Source: a bacterium (lineage in GTDB: Bacteria > Caldisericota > Caldisericia > B22-G15). Taken from it: 12,029 nt of DNA. This document shows positions 1 through 7,468 of the stretch, one piece after another. Each line of letters starts with the position of its first letter. The stretch's first letter is position 1. The stretch covers positions 1 through 12,029 of the forward strand of contig JAAYUH010000224.1 in assembly GCA_012517755.1 (NCBI GenBank). Reading direction: 5' to 3'. The position numbers and the translations under genes were made by a program. The notes beneath the pieces are model-generated. The model was not told the origin of the DNA and ran no database searches. It was given only the letters and a program-made list of their open reading frames with translations.

Positions 1-381
1 ATAGCAGTATTCTCAATATTTATTGGAATTTTTATTTTTTTCCTTGGCTCCAATATTACAGTTTCAATATATAATAGAAGAGAGGATATCGAAATAATGA
101 AACTTGTTGGAACTCAACCCTCTTTTATAAAAATACCATTTTATATTGAGGGAATAATTTTATCTTTAATTGGAGGAACTATCTCCTCTTTTTTACTCAA
201 TAAATCATATTTAGAAATCACAAAATTATTAAATATAATTTTGCCATTTGTTGAAAATCAAAATTTGAATCAAAAATTAAATTTTAGTTTTTATATATAT
301 TTAAATCTTTCTGCTATTATTGTTTCATTGATTGTTTCTTATTTTGTTTTGAGAAGATATTTAAAGGAGATATATCCTTGA
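1..381 (+). CDS. ftsX: Cell division protein FtsX, C-terminal part (5' end outside window)
   Basis: The frame is open from base 1 to the TGA at 379-381 and gives 126 residues with no start, so the gene begins upstream. The visible part carries a hydrophobic segment (residues 1-18), then the FtsX/MacB-permease signature with RRED and EIMKLVG around residues 26-37, a second membrane segment (about 49-68), an extracytoplasmic loop, and a final membrane segment (about 99-117) ending in a basic tail. That is the C-terminal half of FtsX, the membrane subunit of the FtsEX ABC-type complex, which couples cytoplasmic ATP hydrolysis by FtsE to peptidoglycan hydrolases outside the membrane. The next gene, a coiled-coil LytM protein, starts inside the stop codon region and is the expected partner. 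FtsE is not visible but would be expected just upstream. Another FtsX-like permease is possible, but the neighbour makes FtsX by far the best reading. Confidence 0.88.
   Translation: MAVFSIFIGIFIFFLGSNITVSIYNRREDIEIMKLVGTQPSFIKIPFYIEGIILSLIGGTISSFLLNKSYLEITKLLNIILPFVENQNLNQKLNFSFYIYLNLSAIIVSLIVSYFVLRRYLKEIYP
363..369 (+). promoter_or_regulatory. Shine-Dalgarno site for the TTG start of the M23 gene
   Basis: AAAGGAG lies 8 bases before the TTG at 378 and inside the end of ftsX. It is the reason for taking the non-ATG start: initiating here preserves the whole basic and hydrophobic signal sequence. The TTGA overlap with the ftsX stop implies translational coupling of the two genes. Confidence 0.7.
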
Positions 382-1529
382 AAATTAAAGTAGACACAAC
401 CTTTAAAAAAATTCTATTTATCATAATTCTATTAATGTTTTTGTTCCCTAAAACAATAAAAGGTGATGATGATTTAGAAAAAGAGAAAAAAATTCTTGAG
501 AGTTTGAAAGCAAATCTAAAATCTATTGAATCAAAGTTAAAAGAAACAGCATCATATAAAGTTACAATACTTGGAGAGCTTGAAGAAATTGAAAAAAATA
601 TTAAAGATGTCACTTTGAAAATATCTGACCTTCAGAGAAAAATAAGAGATAAAAAAAATGATATTCAGTTAAAAGAGGATAATATAGCTTTGACGCAAAT
701 AGAAATTGAGAAGGATAAAAAATCAATAAGTGATAAAATTTTCTTAATTTACAAAATAAAAAATGAGCCACCTCTTGAAATTTATTTCTCTTCAAAATCT
801 ATAACCGATCTATTAAACAGAATAAATTTAATTAATATATTGATCAGATCAAACAAAGAAGAACTCGACATATTGAAAGAAAAAGAGGAAAAACTAACAG
901 AAGAAAAGAAAAAATTAGAAAATGAAAAAATTGAACTTGAATCACTTTTAAAAGAAGCTTTAAGTTTAGAAGAATCTCTAAAAATCGAGGAAGATAAAAG
1001 GAATGAGATAATAAAAAAATTAAGAGCAAATGAAGAAAAATATAAAGTAGAAATATTTAATATTGAAAAGCAGATAAATGATCAAGAGAAAAAAATTGAA
1101 GAAATAATAAGAAAAGCTGAACTTGCAAAAAAATTACCAGATGTTGGAAACATCATATGGCCTGTCATTGGACCCATAGTATCACCTTTTGGTATGAGAA
1201 TTCATCCAATATATGGAAAATGGATGTTCCATTCTGGAGCAGATATAGATGTTGCAACAGGAACTCCAGTTAAAGCTGCTGCTGAAGGTGTTGTTATTTA
1301 TGCAGATTGGCTTGGAACTTATGGAATTGTTGTATTTATACAGCATGGTAGTAATATAACAACAGTCTATGCACATTTAAAATATTTTGTTGTTGAAGTT
1401 AATCAATATGTTAAACAGGGTGATATAATTGGCTATGTTGACAATACTGGTTTATCAACTGGACCTCATTTACATTTTGAAATTAGAATTGATGGTAAAG
1501 CTGTAGATCCAAAAAAATGGCTACCATAA
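378..1529 (+). CDS. Secreted coiled-coil LytM/M23 peptidoglycan hydrolase (EnvC/PcsB-like FtsEX partner)
   Basis: The 383-residue protein starts at TTG. It has a signal sequence (residues 1-29, hydrophobic core about 11-23), a long Lys/Glu-rich coiled coil (about 31-250) and a C-terminal M23 LytM domain (about 262-383). The domain retains the expected zinc ligands: H285 and D289 in an HxxxD motif, and H366, the second His of HLH. It also retains the auxiliary catalytic histidines H333 (YAHL) and H364. The layout is that of EnvC/PcsB-type proteins, whose coiled coil docks on FtsX and whose C-terminal domain acts on septal peptidoglycan. E. coli EnvC has lost its metal site and only activates amidases; this protein should be an endopeptidase itself. 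It sits directly after ftsX with overlapping stop and start and is followed 14 bases later by an S41 protease, a neighbourhood known from many bacteria. The domain call is firm; the FtsEX link rests on context. Confidence 0.87.
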   Translation: MKIKVDTTFKKILFIIILLMFLFPKTIKGDDDLEKEKKILESLKANLKSIESKLKETASYKVTILGELEEIEKNIKDVTLKISDLQRKIRDKKNDIQLKEDNIALTQIEIEKDKKSISDKIFLIYKIKNEPPLEIYFSSKSITDLLNRINLINILIRSNKEELDILKEKEEKLTEEKKKLENEKIELESLLKEALSLEESLKIEEDKRNEIIKKLRANEEKYKVEIFNIEKQINDQEKKIEEIIRKAELAKKLPDVGNIIWPVIGPIVSPFGMRIHPIYGKWMFHSGADIDVATGTPVKAAAEGVVIYADWLGTYGIVVFIQHGSNITTVYAHLKYFVVEVNQYVKQGDIIGYVDNTGLSTGPHLHFEIRIDGKAVDPKKWLP

Positions 1530-1543
1530 AAAAGGAGAAATAA

Positions 1544-2647
1544 ATGAAAAAATTTATTATTATATTTTTATTATTAGGTTTCTTTTTAGGAACTTTAACT
1601 TCATGTTATATTTTAAAAAAGCCAATCTCATCAGATTTTCCTCTTTTAAATGAAGTCTCAAATCTTATTAATAAAAATTATGTAGATGAAAAAAGTGAAA
1701 TAGATTTAATTAATGGAGTTGTATCATCATTAAACGACCCATACTCTAATTTTTATAAACCAGAAGAGTATAATCTTTTAAAAGAAGATTTAAAGGGTGA
1801 ATATACTGGAATTGGGGTTTTGATTGGACAAAGAGATGATAAAGTTGAAATTTTAATGGTATTCAAAAATTCACCAGCTTATGAAGCAGGATTACCAGTC
1901 AATTCTTATATTGTTGAAGTAGATGGTATGAATGTCGAAGGAAAATCTGTAGATGAAGTTGCTAATTTAGTAAAAGGAAAAGAGGGAACATATGTTGATT
2001 TAAAAGTTATGAAAGATGGAGAGACCCATTCATTCAGGATAATGAGAAAAAAGATAATTGCAGAAACTGTTATGTATAAAAATATTTCAGATGAGATTGG
2101 TTATATAAGAATTTTAACATTTACAGATACAACACCTAATGAAATAAAAGAAGCTGTTAATAATTTAAAAGATATAAAAGGTTTAATACTCGATTTGAGA
2201 GATAATCCTGGTGGTTTATTATCTTCATTAAATGGAGTTGCACCATATTTTGTCCCTGAAGGAACTCTTTTTTATTCTGAATCAAGAGGAGTAAAGAAAG
2301 AGTTTAAAAGTTCGGGTCCTGGAATTAAAATACCAATTGTTGTTCTTGTTAATGAAAGTACAGCATCTGCAAGTGAGATTCTTGCAGGTGCTATTAAAGA
2401 TAGAAGAGTAGGAGTTCTTGTTGGTCAAAAAACTTATGGAAAAGGATTAATTCAAACTATATATAACTTAAGCGATGGGTATGGTCTTGTTTTAACAACA
2501 GAGAGATATTTAACTCCAAGTTTGTTTGCTCTTGATAAAAAAGGTTTAGAGCCAGATATAAGTGTTGAATATGAAATTGATAAAACTGATCCAGAAATGG
2601 ATAGCCAACTTAAAAAAGGAATAGAAATTCTTAAAGAACAAATTTAA
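1544..2647 (+). CDS. ctpA: S41 carboxy-terminal processing protease, probable lipoprotein
   Basis: This is a 367-residue CtpA/Prc-type serine protease. It begins with a basic and hydrophobic leader ending in LTSC (C21), which fits a lipobox, so the enzyme is probably lipid-anchored outside the cytoplasmic membrane. The N-terminal helical part holds the family signature LNDPYSNFY (about 65-73). A PDZ domain (about 85-165) binds substrate C termini. The protease core holds the dyad in the usual spacing: S275 in STASASE, K300 in TYGKG, and Q304 four residues later. LDLRDNPGG before the active site is also typical. AAAGGAG lies 6 bases before the ATG. Together with the preceding LytM gene it forms a cell-wall block; proteases of this family commonly trim or degrade wall hydrolases and their regulators, so the LytM protein is a reasonable candidate substrate, though that is inference. 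No key residue is missing. Confidence 0.92.
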   Translation: MKKFIIIFLLLGFFLGTLTSCYILKKPISSDFPLLNEVSNLINKNYVDEKSEIDLINGVVSSLNDPYSNFYKPEEYNLLKEDLKGEYTGIGVLIGQRDDKVEILMVFKNSPAYEAGLPVNSYIVEVDGMNVEGKSVDEVANLVKGKEGTYVDLKVMKDGETHSFRIMRKKIIAETVMYKNISDEIGYIRILTFTDTTPNEIKEAVNNLKDIKGLILDLRDNPGGLLSSLNGVAPYFVPEGTLFYSESRGVKKEFKSSGPGIKIPIVVLVNESTASASEILAGAIKDRRVGVLVGQKTYGKGLIQTIYNLSDGYGLVLTTERYLTPSLFALDKKGLEPDISVEYEIDKTDPEMDSQLKKGIEILKEQI

Positions 2648-2650
2648 AAA

Positions 2651-2659
2651 TGATATAAT
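2651..2659 (+). promoter_or_regulatory. Extended -10 promoter just before gmk; probable leaderless start
   Basis: The stretch TGATATAAT matches the extended -10 consensus TGnTATAAT exactly. Only six bases (2660-2665) separate it from the gmk ATG at 2666. Transcription usually starts about seven bases past the -10 box, which lands on the ATG itself. The -35 position with a 17-base spacer (2631-2636, TTAAAG) is a weak match, as is normal for extended -10 promoters. No Shine-Dalgarno sequence precedes this ATG, unlike most genes in the window. Chance occurrence in AT-rich DNA is possible, but the exact nonamer plus the missing ribosome site make a real promoter likely. Confidence 0.6.
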
Positions 2660-2665
2660 TTTTCT

Positions 2666-3244
2666 ATGTTAATAGTTATTTCTGGACCATCAGGTTCAGG
2701 AAAAGGAACAATTATTAAAGAGGTTATGAAGAAAATACCTGATTTAATATATTCTGTCTCTTATACGACAAGACCAAAAAGAGAAGGTGAAATCGAAGGA
2801 AAAGATTATTTTTTTATTAGTAAAGATGAATTTGAAAAGTTAATAGATGAAGATTTTTTTATTGAGTGGGCAAAAGTATATGATTATTATTATGGAACAA
2901 GTAAAGAATTTGTTCTTAATAATTTAAATGACAATAAAGATGTAATACTTGAAATTGAAATACAAGGAGCAAAAAAAATTAGAGAGATTTATGATAAGAA
3001 AAATGTAATTTTCATTTTTATTGTACCACCAGATTTTAAAGAGTTAGAGAGAAGGATAATGAATAGAAAAAGAGGTGAAACAGAGGAAGAAATAAAAAAA
3101 AGAATGAATTTTGCAAAAAAGGAAATTGAAGAAAGTAAAAATTATGATTATATAATAATTAATGATAATATTAATAAGGCAGTTAAAAAGATAGTTAATA
3201 TAATTAATAAAGAAAGGAGGAAGATTTATGACAGTAGATTTTGA
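2666..3244 (+). CDS. gmk: Guanylate kinase
   Basis: The 192-residue protein phosphorylates GMP to GDP with ATP in the cytoplasm, an essential step of guanine nucleotide supply. The Walker A loop GPSGSGKGT spans residues 7-15. The GMP-binding region follows in order: SYTTRPKREGE (32-42), KDYFF (46-50), YYGTS (75-79), and EIEIQGA (96-102), which replaces the more common Asp of the D-x-QGA motif with Glu. The lid segment (about 128-148) is Arg/Lys-rich. Length is normal for the family. The start is fixed: an in-frame TGA at 2651-2653 excludes anything upstream, and the P-loop begins six residues after this ATG. There is no ribosome site; see the promoter at 2651-2659. The gene overlaps rpoZ by 17 bases, the gmk-rpoZ-coaBC order known in many bacteria. 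Confidence 0.97.
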   Translation: MLIVISGPSGSGKGTIIKEVMKKIPDLIYSVSYTTRPKREGEIEGKDYFFISKDEFEKLIDEDFFIEWAKVYDYYYGTSKEFVLNNLNDNKDVILEIEIQGAKKIREIYDKKNVIFIFIVPPDFKELERRIMNRKRGETEEEIKKRMNFAKKEIEESKNYDYIIINDNINKAVKKIVNIINKERRKIYDSRF

Positions 3245-3416
3245 TAAAGTTGTTAAGATAGCAAATAATAATAAATATATTTTTACAGTTGCAGTAATAA
3301 AGAGAGCAAGAGAGTTATTTAATTTATATCCATCACCTCAAAAATCTCCAGTATCATTTATAGATATTGCTTCAAAAGAAATAGAGGAAAATAAAATTGA
3401 GATCTCTAAAGAATAA
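3228..3416 (+). CDS. rpoZ: RNA polymerase omega subunit
   Basis: The 62-residue protein matches omega, the small subunit that helps fold and retain the beta' subunit of RNA polymerase. The recognisable parts are an N-terminal helix with DKVVKIANNNKYIFTVAVIKRAREL (start near residue 6; written here only as the NNKYIFTVAVIKRAREL core) and the C-terminal PVSFIDIASKEIEENKIEI pattern, which corresponds to the conserved A..EI..GKI region. It is at the short end of the family. A strong GGAGG at 3216-3220 lies 7 bases before the ATG, inside the end of gmk. Position between gmk and coaBC is the classic arrangement and supports the call despite the small size and low sequence conservation. Confidence 0.88.
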   Translation: MTVDFDKVVKIANNNKYIFTVAVIKRARELFNLYPSPQKSPVSFIDIASKEIEENKIEISKE

Positions 3417-4587
3417 AAAAATTTTAGTTGGAATAACCGGAGGAATAGCAGCTTATAAAATACCAAACCTTATAAGAGAACTTATAAAATTAGAAGCCGA
3501 GGTTAAAGTTGTTTTAACTGAAGAAGCAACAAAATTTGTCATACCATATACTCTTAAGATTCTATCAAAAAATGATGTTTTTATTGATCAATTTGAATTA
3601 ACTGATGAAGATGGAATTATTCATACATCTCTTGCAAATTGGCCTGACTTATATGTAATTGTACCCGCTACAGCAAATAGTATTGCTAAAATAACATATG
3701 GAATATGTGATAATCTTTTAACTCTTTTTCCTTTATCTTCAAAGAGTAAAATTTTAATTGTACCTTCTATGCATACAAATATGTATGAAAATGAAATAAC
3801 ACAAAAAAATATTCAAATTTTAAAAGAGAGAGGTTTTTATGTTCTTGAACCAGAGACAGGTGAACTTGCAGGTGGCGATGTAGGAAAAGGAAGGCTTCCT
3901 GATATTGAGAGGATCGTCTTTGAAATAATAAAATTAACATATAAAAAGAGTTTTTTGGATAAAAAAATTTTAATTACAAGTGGTCCAACAAGAGAATATA
4001 TTGACCCTGTAAGATTCATTTCAAATCCATCAAGTGGAAAAATGGGATATGAACTTGCTTTAGAAGGAGTTTTAAGAGGTGGAAATGTCACTCTAATTTC
4101 TGGAAAAGTATCATTAAAACCACCATACGAAGTTAAATTAATAAATATTGAGAATAGCGAAGAGTTGTATGATGAAGTATCAAAAAATTTTTTTAGTAAT
4201 GATTATCTACTTATGTCTTCTGCAGTTTGTGATTTTAAACCAGTCGAAAAAAAGGAAAATAAGATAAAAAAAGAAGAGGATTTTCCAAGTGTTTTAAACA
4301 TAAAAAAGACAAGAGATATTCTTAAAGAGATGGGGAGCTTGAAAAAGAATCAAAAATTGATAGGTTTTGCTCTTGAAACAGAAAATGAGATTGAAAATGC
4401 TAAAAAGAAACTTTCAGAAAAAAATCTTGATATGATTGTTCTAAATAAAATTTCTGATAAAAGTGGTTTTGAAAAAGATACTGATGAAATAACAATAATT
4501 TTTAAAAATGGAAAAATAACATCTTTTCCAGTCTTACCAAAAAGTGAAGTTGCAAAAATAATTTTTGATTTTATGGAGGATTTATGA
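3397..4587 (+). CDS. coaBC: Bifunctional phosphopantothenoylcysteine decarboxylase / phosphopantothenate-cysteine ligase
   Basis: This 396-residue CoaBC (Dfp) enzyme carries out two successive steps of coenzyme A synthesis. The N-terminal flavoprotein domain (CoaC, about 1-185) shows GITGGIAAYK (12-21), the catalytic His H76 in HTSLANWPD, PATAN, a PSMHTNM motif (123-129) where most bacterial enzymes have PxMNxxM, and the active-site flap LAGGDVGKGR (157-166). The flap normally reads LACG, so the expected catalytic Cys is Gly (G159). The CoaB domain (about 187-396) has SGPTREYIDPVRFISNPSSGKMG (its SNPSSGKMG core), SSAVCDFKP, KIKK and GFALETE, all typical. The TTG start overlaps rpoZ by 20 bases and has AGAGG about 9 bases upstream; no better ATG precedes the first motif. 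The stop overlaps the asnS start as ATGA. Identity is firm; the two motif changes are the odd points. Confidence 0.95.
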   Translation: MRSLKNKKILVGITGGIAAYKIPNLIRELIKLEAEVKVVLTEEATKFVIPYTLKILSKNDVFIDQFELTDEDGIIHTSLANWPDLYVIVPATANSIAKITYGICDNLLTLFPLSSKSKILIVPSMHTNMYENEITQKNIQILKERGFYVLEPETGELAGGDVGKGRLPDIERIVFEIIKLTYKKSFLDKKILITSGPTREYIDPVRFISNPSSGKMGYELALEGVLRGGNVTLISGKVSLKPPYEVKLINIENSEELYDEVSKNFFSNDYLLMSSAVCDFKPVEKKENKIKKEEDFPSVLNIKKTRDILKEMGSLKKNQKLIGFALETENEIENAKKKLSEKNLDMIVLNKISDKSGFEKDTDEITIIFKNGKITSFPVLPKSEVAKIIFDFMEDL

Positions 4588-5876
4588 ATTGGGTCTACAT
4601 AGAGGATTTGAAAGATTATGTTGGAAAAGAAGTTGAATTAAGAGGATGGCTATATAATTCAAGATTTTCAGGGAAACTTATCTTTTTAATCATAAGAGAT
4701 GGTAGTGGATTTTGTCAGTGTGTTGTCTCTTTAAGCGATGTTGGAGATGAAATTTTTGAAAAAGCCAAAAAGTTAACTCTTGAATCATCTTTTATTGTAA
4801 GAGGATTAGTTAGAGAAGAGAAAAGAGCAATAGGTGGATATGAAATATTAGTTAAAAATATTGAGATAGTTCAGTTAACTCAAGATTATCCAATTGGTCC
4901 TAAAGAACATGGTATAGAATTTTTGATGGAAAATAGACACCTATGGATAAGATCAAGAAAGCAGTGGGCAATACAAAGAATTAGAAATGAATTGATAAAA
5001 GGTGTAAGAGATTTTTTTTATGAAAGGAAATTTATACTTTTTGATTCACCGATTTTAACACCTTCTGCTTGTGAAGGAACAACAACTCTTTTTGATATAG
5101 ATTATTTCGGAGAAAAAGCTTATCTCTCTCAAAGTGGACAACTTTATAATGAAATTGGAGCAGCTGCTTTTGGTAAAGTTTATTGTTTTGGTCCAACTTT
5201 TAGAGCAGAAAAATCAAAAACAAGAAGACATTTAATTGAATTTTGGATGGTAGAACCCGAAGTCGCTTTTTTGGATCTTCAAGGCAATATGAAATTGATA
5301 GAAGATTTTGTTTCATATATTGTTCAGAGAGTTATTGAAAACAAAAAAGATGAACTTGAAATTCTTGAAAGAGATATATCAAAAATAAGAAATGTAAAAC
5401 CACCATTTCCAAAAATTTCATACAACGATGCTATCGATTTACTTCATAAAAAGGGAAATAATTTACCATGGGGAGAAGATTTTGGAGGAGATGAAGAAAC
5501 TCTAATTTCTGAAGAGTATGACAGACCAGTTTTTGTATATAAATACCCAAAAGGATGTAAAGCTTTTTATATGAAAGAGGATTTAGAGAATCCTCTCTTA
5601 TCTTTATCTTGTGATTTACTTGCACCCGAAGGATATGGCGAGATTGTTGGCGGTGGTCAAAGAGAAGATTCTTATGAAAAGTTGATTCAGAGAATGGAAG
5701 AATTGAAAATTCCAATTGAACCCTATAAATGGTATCTTGAACTTAGAAAATATGGAACATTCCCACATTCTGGATTTGGCCTTGGAATTGAGAGAACTTT
5801 ATCTTGGATTTGTGGTATACATCATGTTAGAGAAACGATACCATTACCGAGATTACTTGAAAAAATTTATCCATAA
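4584..5876 (+). CDS. asnS: Asparaginyl-tRNA synthetase
   Basis: The 430-residue class II synthetase joins asparagine to tRNA-Asn. An N-terminal OB-fold anticodon-binding domain (about 1-105) is followed by the catalytic core. The core shows EGTTTLF, the AsnRS-type LSQSGQLYNE, motif 2 with FRAEKSKTRRHLIEFWMVEPE (starting at F206; core RRHLIEFWMVEPE), and motif 3 GFGLGIERTLSW with R404, ending RETIPLPR. AspRS would instead read SPQLYKQ and ETILFPRD, so this is AsnRS rather than AspRS. The 430-residue length resembles the compact archaeal or Thermus-type enzymes more than the longer E. coli form. GGAGG sits at 4575-4579, and the start overlaps the coaBC stop by 4 bases. Having AsnRS means Asn-tRNA need not come from transamidation of Asp-tRNA. 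Confidence 0.95.
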   Translation: MNWVYIEDLKDYVGKEVELRGWLYNSRFSGKLIFLIIRDGSGFCQCVVSLSDVGDEIFEKAKKLTLESSFIVRGLVREEKRAIGGYEILVKNIEIVQLTQDYPIGPKEHGIEFLMENRHLWIRSRKQWAIQRIRNELIKGVRDFFYERKFILFDSPILTPSACEGTTTLFDIDYFGEKAYLSQSGQLYNEIGAAAFGKVYCFGPTFRAEKSKTRRHLIEFWMVEPEVAFLDLQGNMKLIEDFVSYIVQRVIENKKDELEILERDISKIRNVKPPFPKISYNDAIDLLHKKGNNLPWGEDFGGDEETLISEEYDRPVFVYKYPKGCKAFYMKEDLENPLLSLSCDLLAPEGYGEIVGGGQREDSYEKLIQRMEELKIPIEPYKWYLELRKYGTFPHSGFGLGIERTLSWICGIHHVRETIPLPRLLEKIYP

Positions 5877-5895
5877 TTATGAAAATAAAATAAGT

Positions 5896-5901
5896 TATAA
5901 T
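5896..5901 (+). promoter_or_regulatory. Candidate -10 box for the iron-sulfur operon
   Basis: A perfect TATAAT lies in the 48-base gap between asnS and nifS-1, the largest gap between complete plus-strand genes. Transcription from here would give a leader of about 17 bases carrying AAGGAG (5911-5916) before the ATG at 5925. I see no good -35 hexamer at the normal distance; TTGAAA at 5857-5862 is 33 bases away, too far. In such AT-rich sequence this could be chance. No IscR- or Rrf2-type gene or obvious palindrome is present. Confidence 0.35.
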
Positions 5902-5924
5902 TTTTTTAAAAAGGAGATATTTAA

Positions 5925-7076
5925 ATGTATGTATATTTAAATAATGCTGCAACAACAAAAACAGATGGAAGAGTTCTTTTTAAAATGAGTAAATATTATT
6001 CTGAACTATTTGAAAATCCTATGACTTCAAACTATTCACCTCTCGCAAAAAATGTCGAAGAGGAAATGGAAAATTCAAGAGAAAATGTTGCAAAATTATT
6101 AAATGTAAAAAGAGATGAGATATATTTTACATCAGGAGGAACAGAATCTGATAACTGGGCAATAAAAGGAATTGCTTTATCAAATTGGGATAAAAAAGGA
6201 GAAATTATTTCAACACCAATTGAACATATGGCAGTTTTAAAAACTCTTGAAACAGTTAAAAAATGGGGTTTTGATATAAAATTTTTACCAGTTGATAAAT
6301 ATGGAATGGTTGACCCAGAAGATTTAAAAAAATTAATCACAAAAAAAACTCTACTTATTTCAGTTATGCATGCAAATAATGAAATTGGAACAATAGAACC
6401 AATTGAAGAAATTGGAAAAATTGCAAAAGAAAATGGAGTTATTTTTCATACAGATAGTGTTCAGAGTTTCTGTCATATAGATATTGATGTTAATAAAATG
6501 AATATCGATTTACTTTCAATTTCTGCTCATAAATTTTATGGTCCAAAAGGAGTCGGCTCTCTTTATATAAGAAAAGGAATAGATATCTCTCCTTTTATGG
6601 ATGGAGGTCATCAAGAGAATGAGTTAAGGTCAGGGACTCATAATTCACCAGGAATTATTGGTCTTGGAGAAGCAGTAAAAATAGCAACAAATGAGATGGA
6701 AGAAGAAAAGAAGAGTGTATTGTTTATGAAAAAAATGATTGAAGATAGAGTAAAAAATATAGAAGGTATAAATATAAATGGACATCCTGAAAAGAGGTTA
6801 CCAAATAATTTGAGTTTGACAATCGATAGAGTTAATGCAGAGACAATGTTAACATATTTGGCAGTAAATGGAATCATAGTATCAGCAGGTTCTGCTTGTA
6901 GTGCAAAAGAAAAATCAGCCTCGCATGTTTTAAAAACAATTGGCTTACCTGATGAACTTGCTCATAATACAATAAGAATATCACTTGGTAAATTTAATCT
7001 TGTAAAAGAAATTGAGTATTTTAACGAAGTTTTTGAATATGGTGTAAAAAAATTTAGAGAGATGGCACCTAAATAA
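5925..7076 (+). CDS. Cysteine desulfurase, NifS/IscS type (copy 1)
   Basis: The 383-residue PLP enzyme removes sulfur from cysteine and passes it as a persulfide to a scaffold such as IscU. All expected active-site positions are present: H101 in PIEHMAV, N152 in ANNEIG, D177 and Q180 in TDSVQ, the PLP-binding lysine K203 in SAHKFYGPKG, the persulfide cysteine C325 in GSACSAKEKSAS, and the substrate Arg in IRISLGK. The RSGT segment reads RSGTHN instead of the usual RxGTEN, a minor change. The long catalytic loop places it in class I (NifS/IscS), not SufS. AAGGAG lies 8 bases before the ATG. It is the first gene of the Fe-S block and is followed 8 bases later by a scaffold-like gene. A second desulfurase at 7753 is clearly homologous along its whole length. 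Its scaffold partner lacks a ligand, so its true sulfur acceptor may be another protein. Confidence 0.95.
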   Translation: MYVYLNNAATTKTDGRVLFKMSKYYSELFENPMTSNYSPLAKNVEEEMENSRENVAKLLNVKRDEIYFTSGGTESDNWAIKGIALSNWDKKGEIISTPIEHMAVLKTLETVKKWGFDIKFLPVDKYGMVDPEDLKKLITKKTLLISVMHANNEIGTIEPIEEIGKIAKENGVIFHTDSVQSFCHIDIDVNKMNIDLLSISAHKFYGPKGVGSLYIRKGIDISPFMDGGHQENELRSGTHNSPGIIGLGEAVKIATNEMEEEKKSVLFMKKMIEDRVKNIEGININGHPEKRLPNNLSLTIDRVNAETMLTYLAVNGIIVSAGSACSAKEKSASHVLKTIGLPDELAHNTIRISLGKFNLVKEIEYFNEVFEYGVKKFREMAPK

Positions 7077-7084
7077 GGATAAAA

Positions 7085-7468
7085 ATGGAAATTTATTCAA
7101 AAACTTTTATAGACCATTTTATGAATCCAAGAAATGTTGGTGAGATAGAAAATGCTGATGGAATTGGAATAGGAGAAAATCCTCAAAAAAGTGGAAAAAT
7201 AGTTTTTTATATAAAGGTCAAAGATAATAAATTAATCGATATAAAATACAAAGTTTTAGGATGCCCTTCAGCCATAAGTAGTTCAAGTTTAATTTCTGAA
7301 TTTTTCAAAGATAAATTAATTGAGAATGCTTTAAAAATAGATACAAATTTTTTAAAAGAAAATCTTGGAAATTTACCTGAAGATGTGATTGAATGTGCAA
7401 AATTATCGATTGTTGCATTTCAAAATGCAATCTTAGATTATAAAAAAGGAGGAAATAATGGTAACTAA
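7085..7468 (+). CDS. NifU/IscU-like scaffold protein lacking the first ligand cysteine (copy 1)
   Basis: The 127-residue protein spans the whole IscU/NifU N-terminal fold: an N-terminal YSKTFIDHFMNPRNVGEIEN, a core GCPSAISSSS and the C-terminal helix around IECAKLSIVAFQNAI. IscU holds clusters with three cysteines plus an Asp two residues after the first. Here the segment that should read PACGD reads PQKSG (33-37): the first Cys is Lys (K35) and the Asp is Gly (G37). The other two cysteines are kept (C60 and C104), but the His before the last one is Glu. The full-length scaffold at 8924 has all of these residues, so the change is specific to this copy. AAGGA lies 5 bases before the ATG. It may be a sulfur-relay or regulatory partner of the upstream desulfurase rather than a classical cluster scaffold; that role is inference. 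Confidence 0.85.
   Translation: MEIYSKTFIDHFMNPRNVGEIENADGIGIGENPQKSGKIVFYIKVKDNKLIDIKYKVLGCPSAISSSSLISEFFKDKLIENALKIDTNFLKENLGNLPEDVIECAKLSIVAFQNAILDYKKGGNNGN

Noticed and set aside
3397..3416. A frameshift between rpoZ and coaBC suggested by their 20-base overlap
   Set aside because: Both proteins are complete with all expected motifs, and each has its own ribosome site; long overlaps are common in this window.
5857..5901. A full sigma-70 promoter TTGAAA plus TATAAT before nifS-1
   Set aside because: The spacer is 33 bases, far from the usual 16-18, so only the -10 box is reported.
5716..5940. A 74-codon plus-strand open frame overlapping the end of asnS and the start of nifS-1
   Set aside because: It lies in another frame of asnS, whose motif 3 covers the same bases, and crosses the nifS ribosome site. 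It has no recognisable protein pattern.
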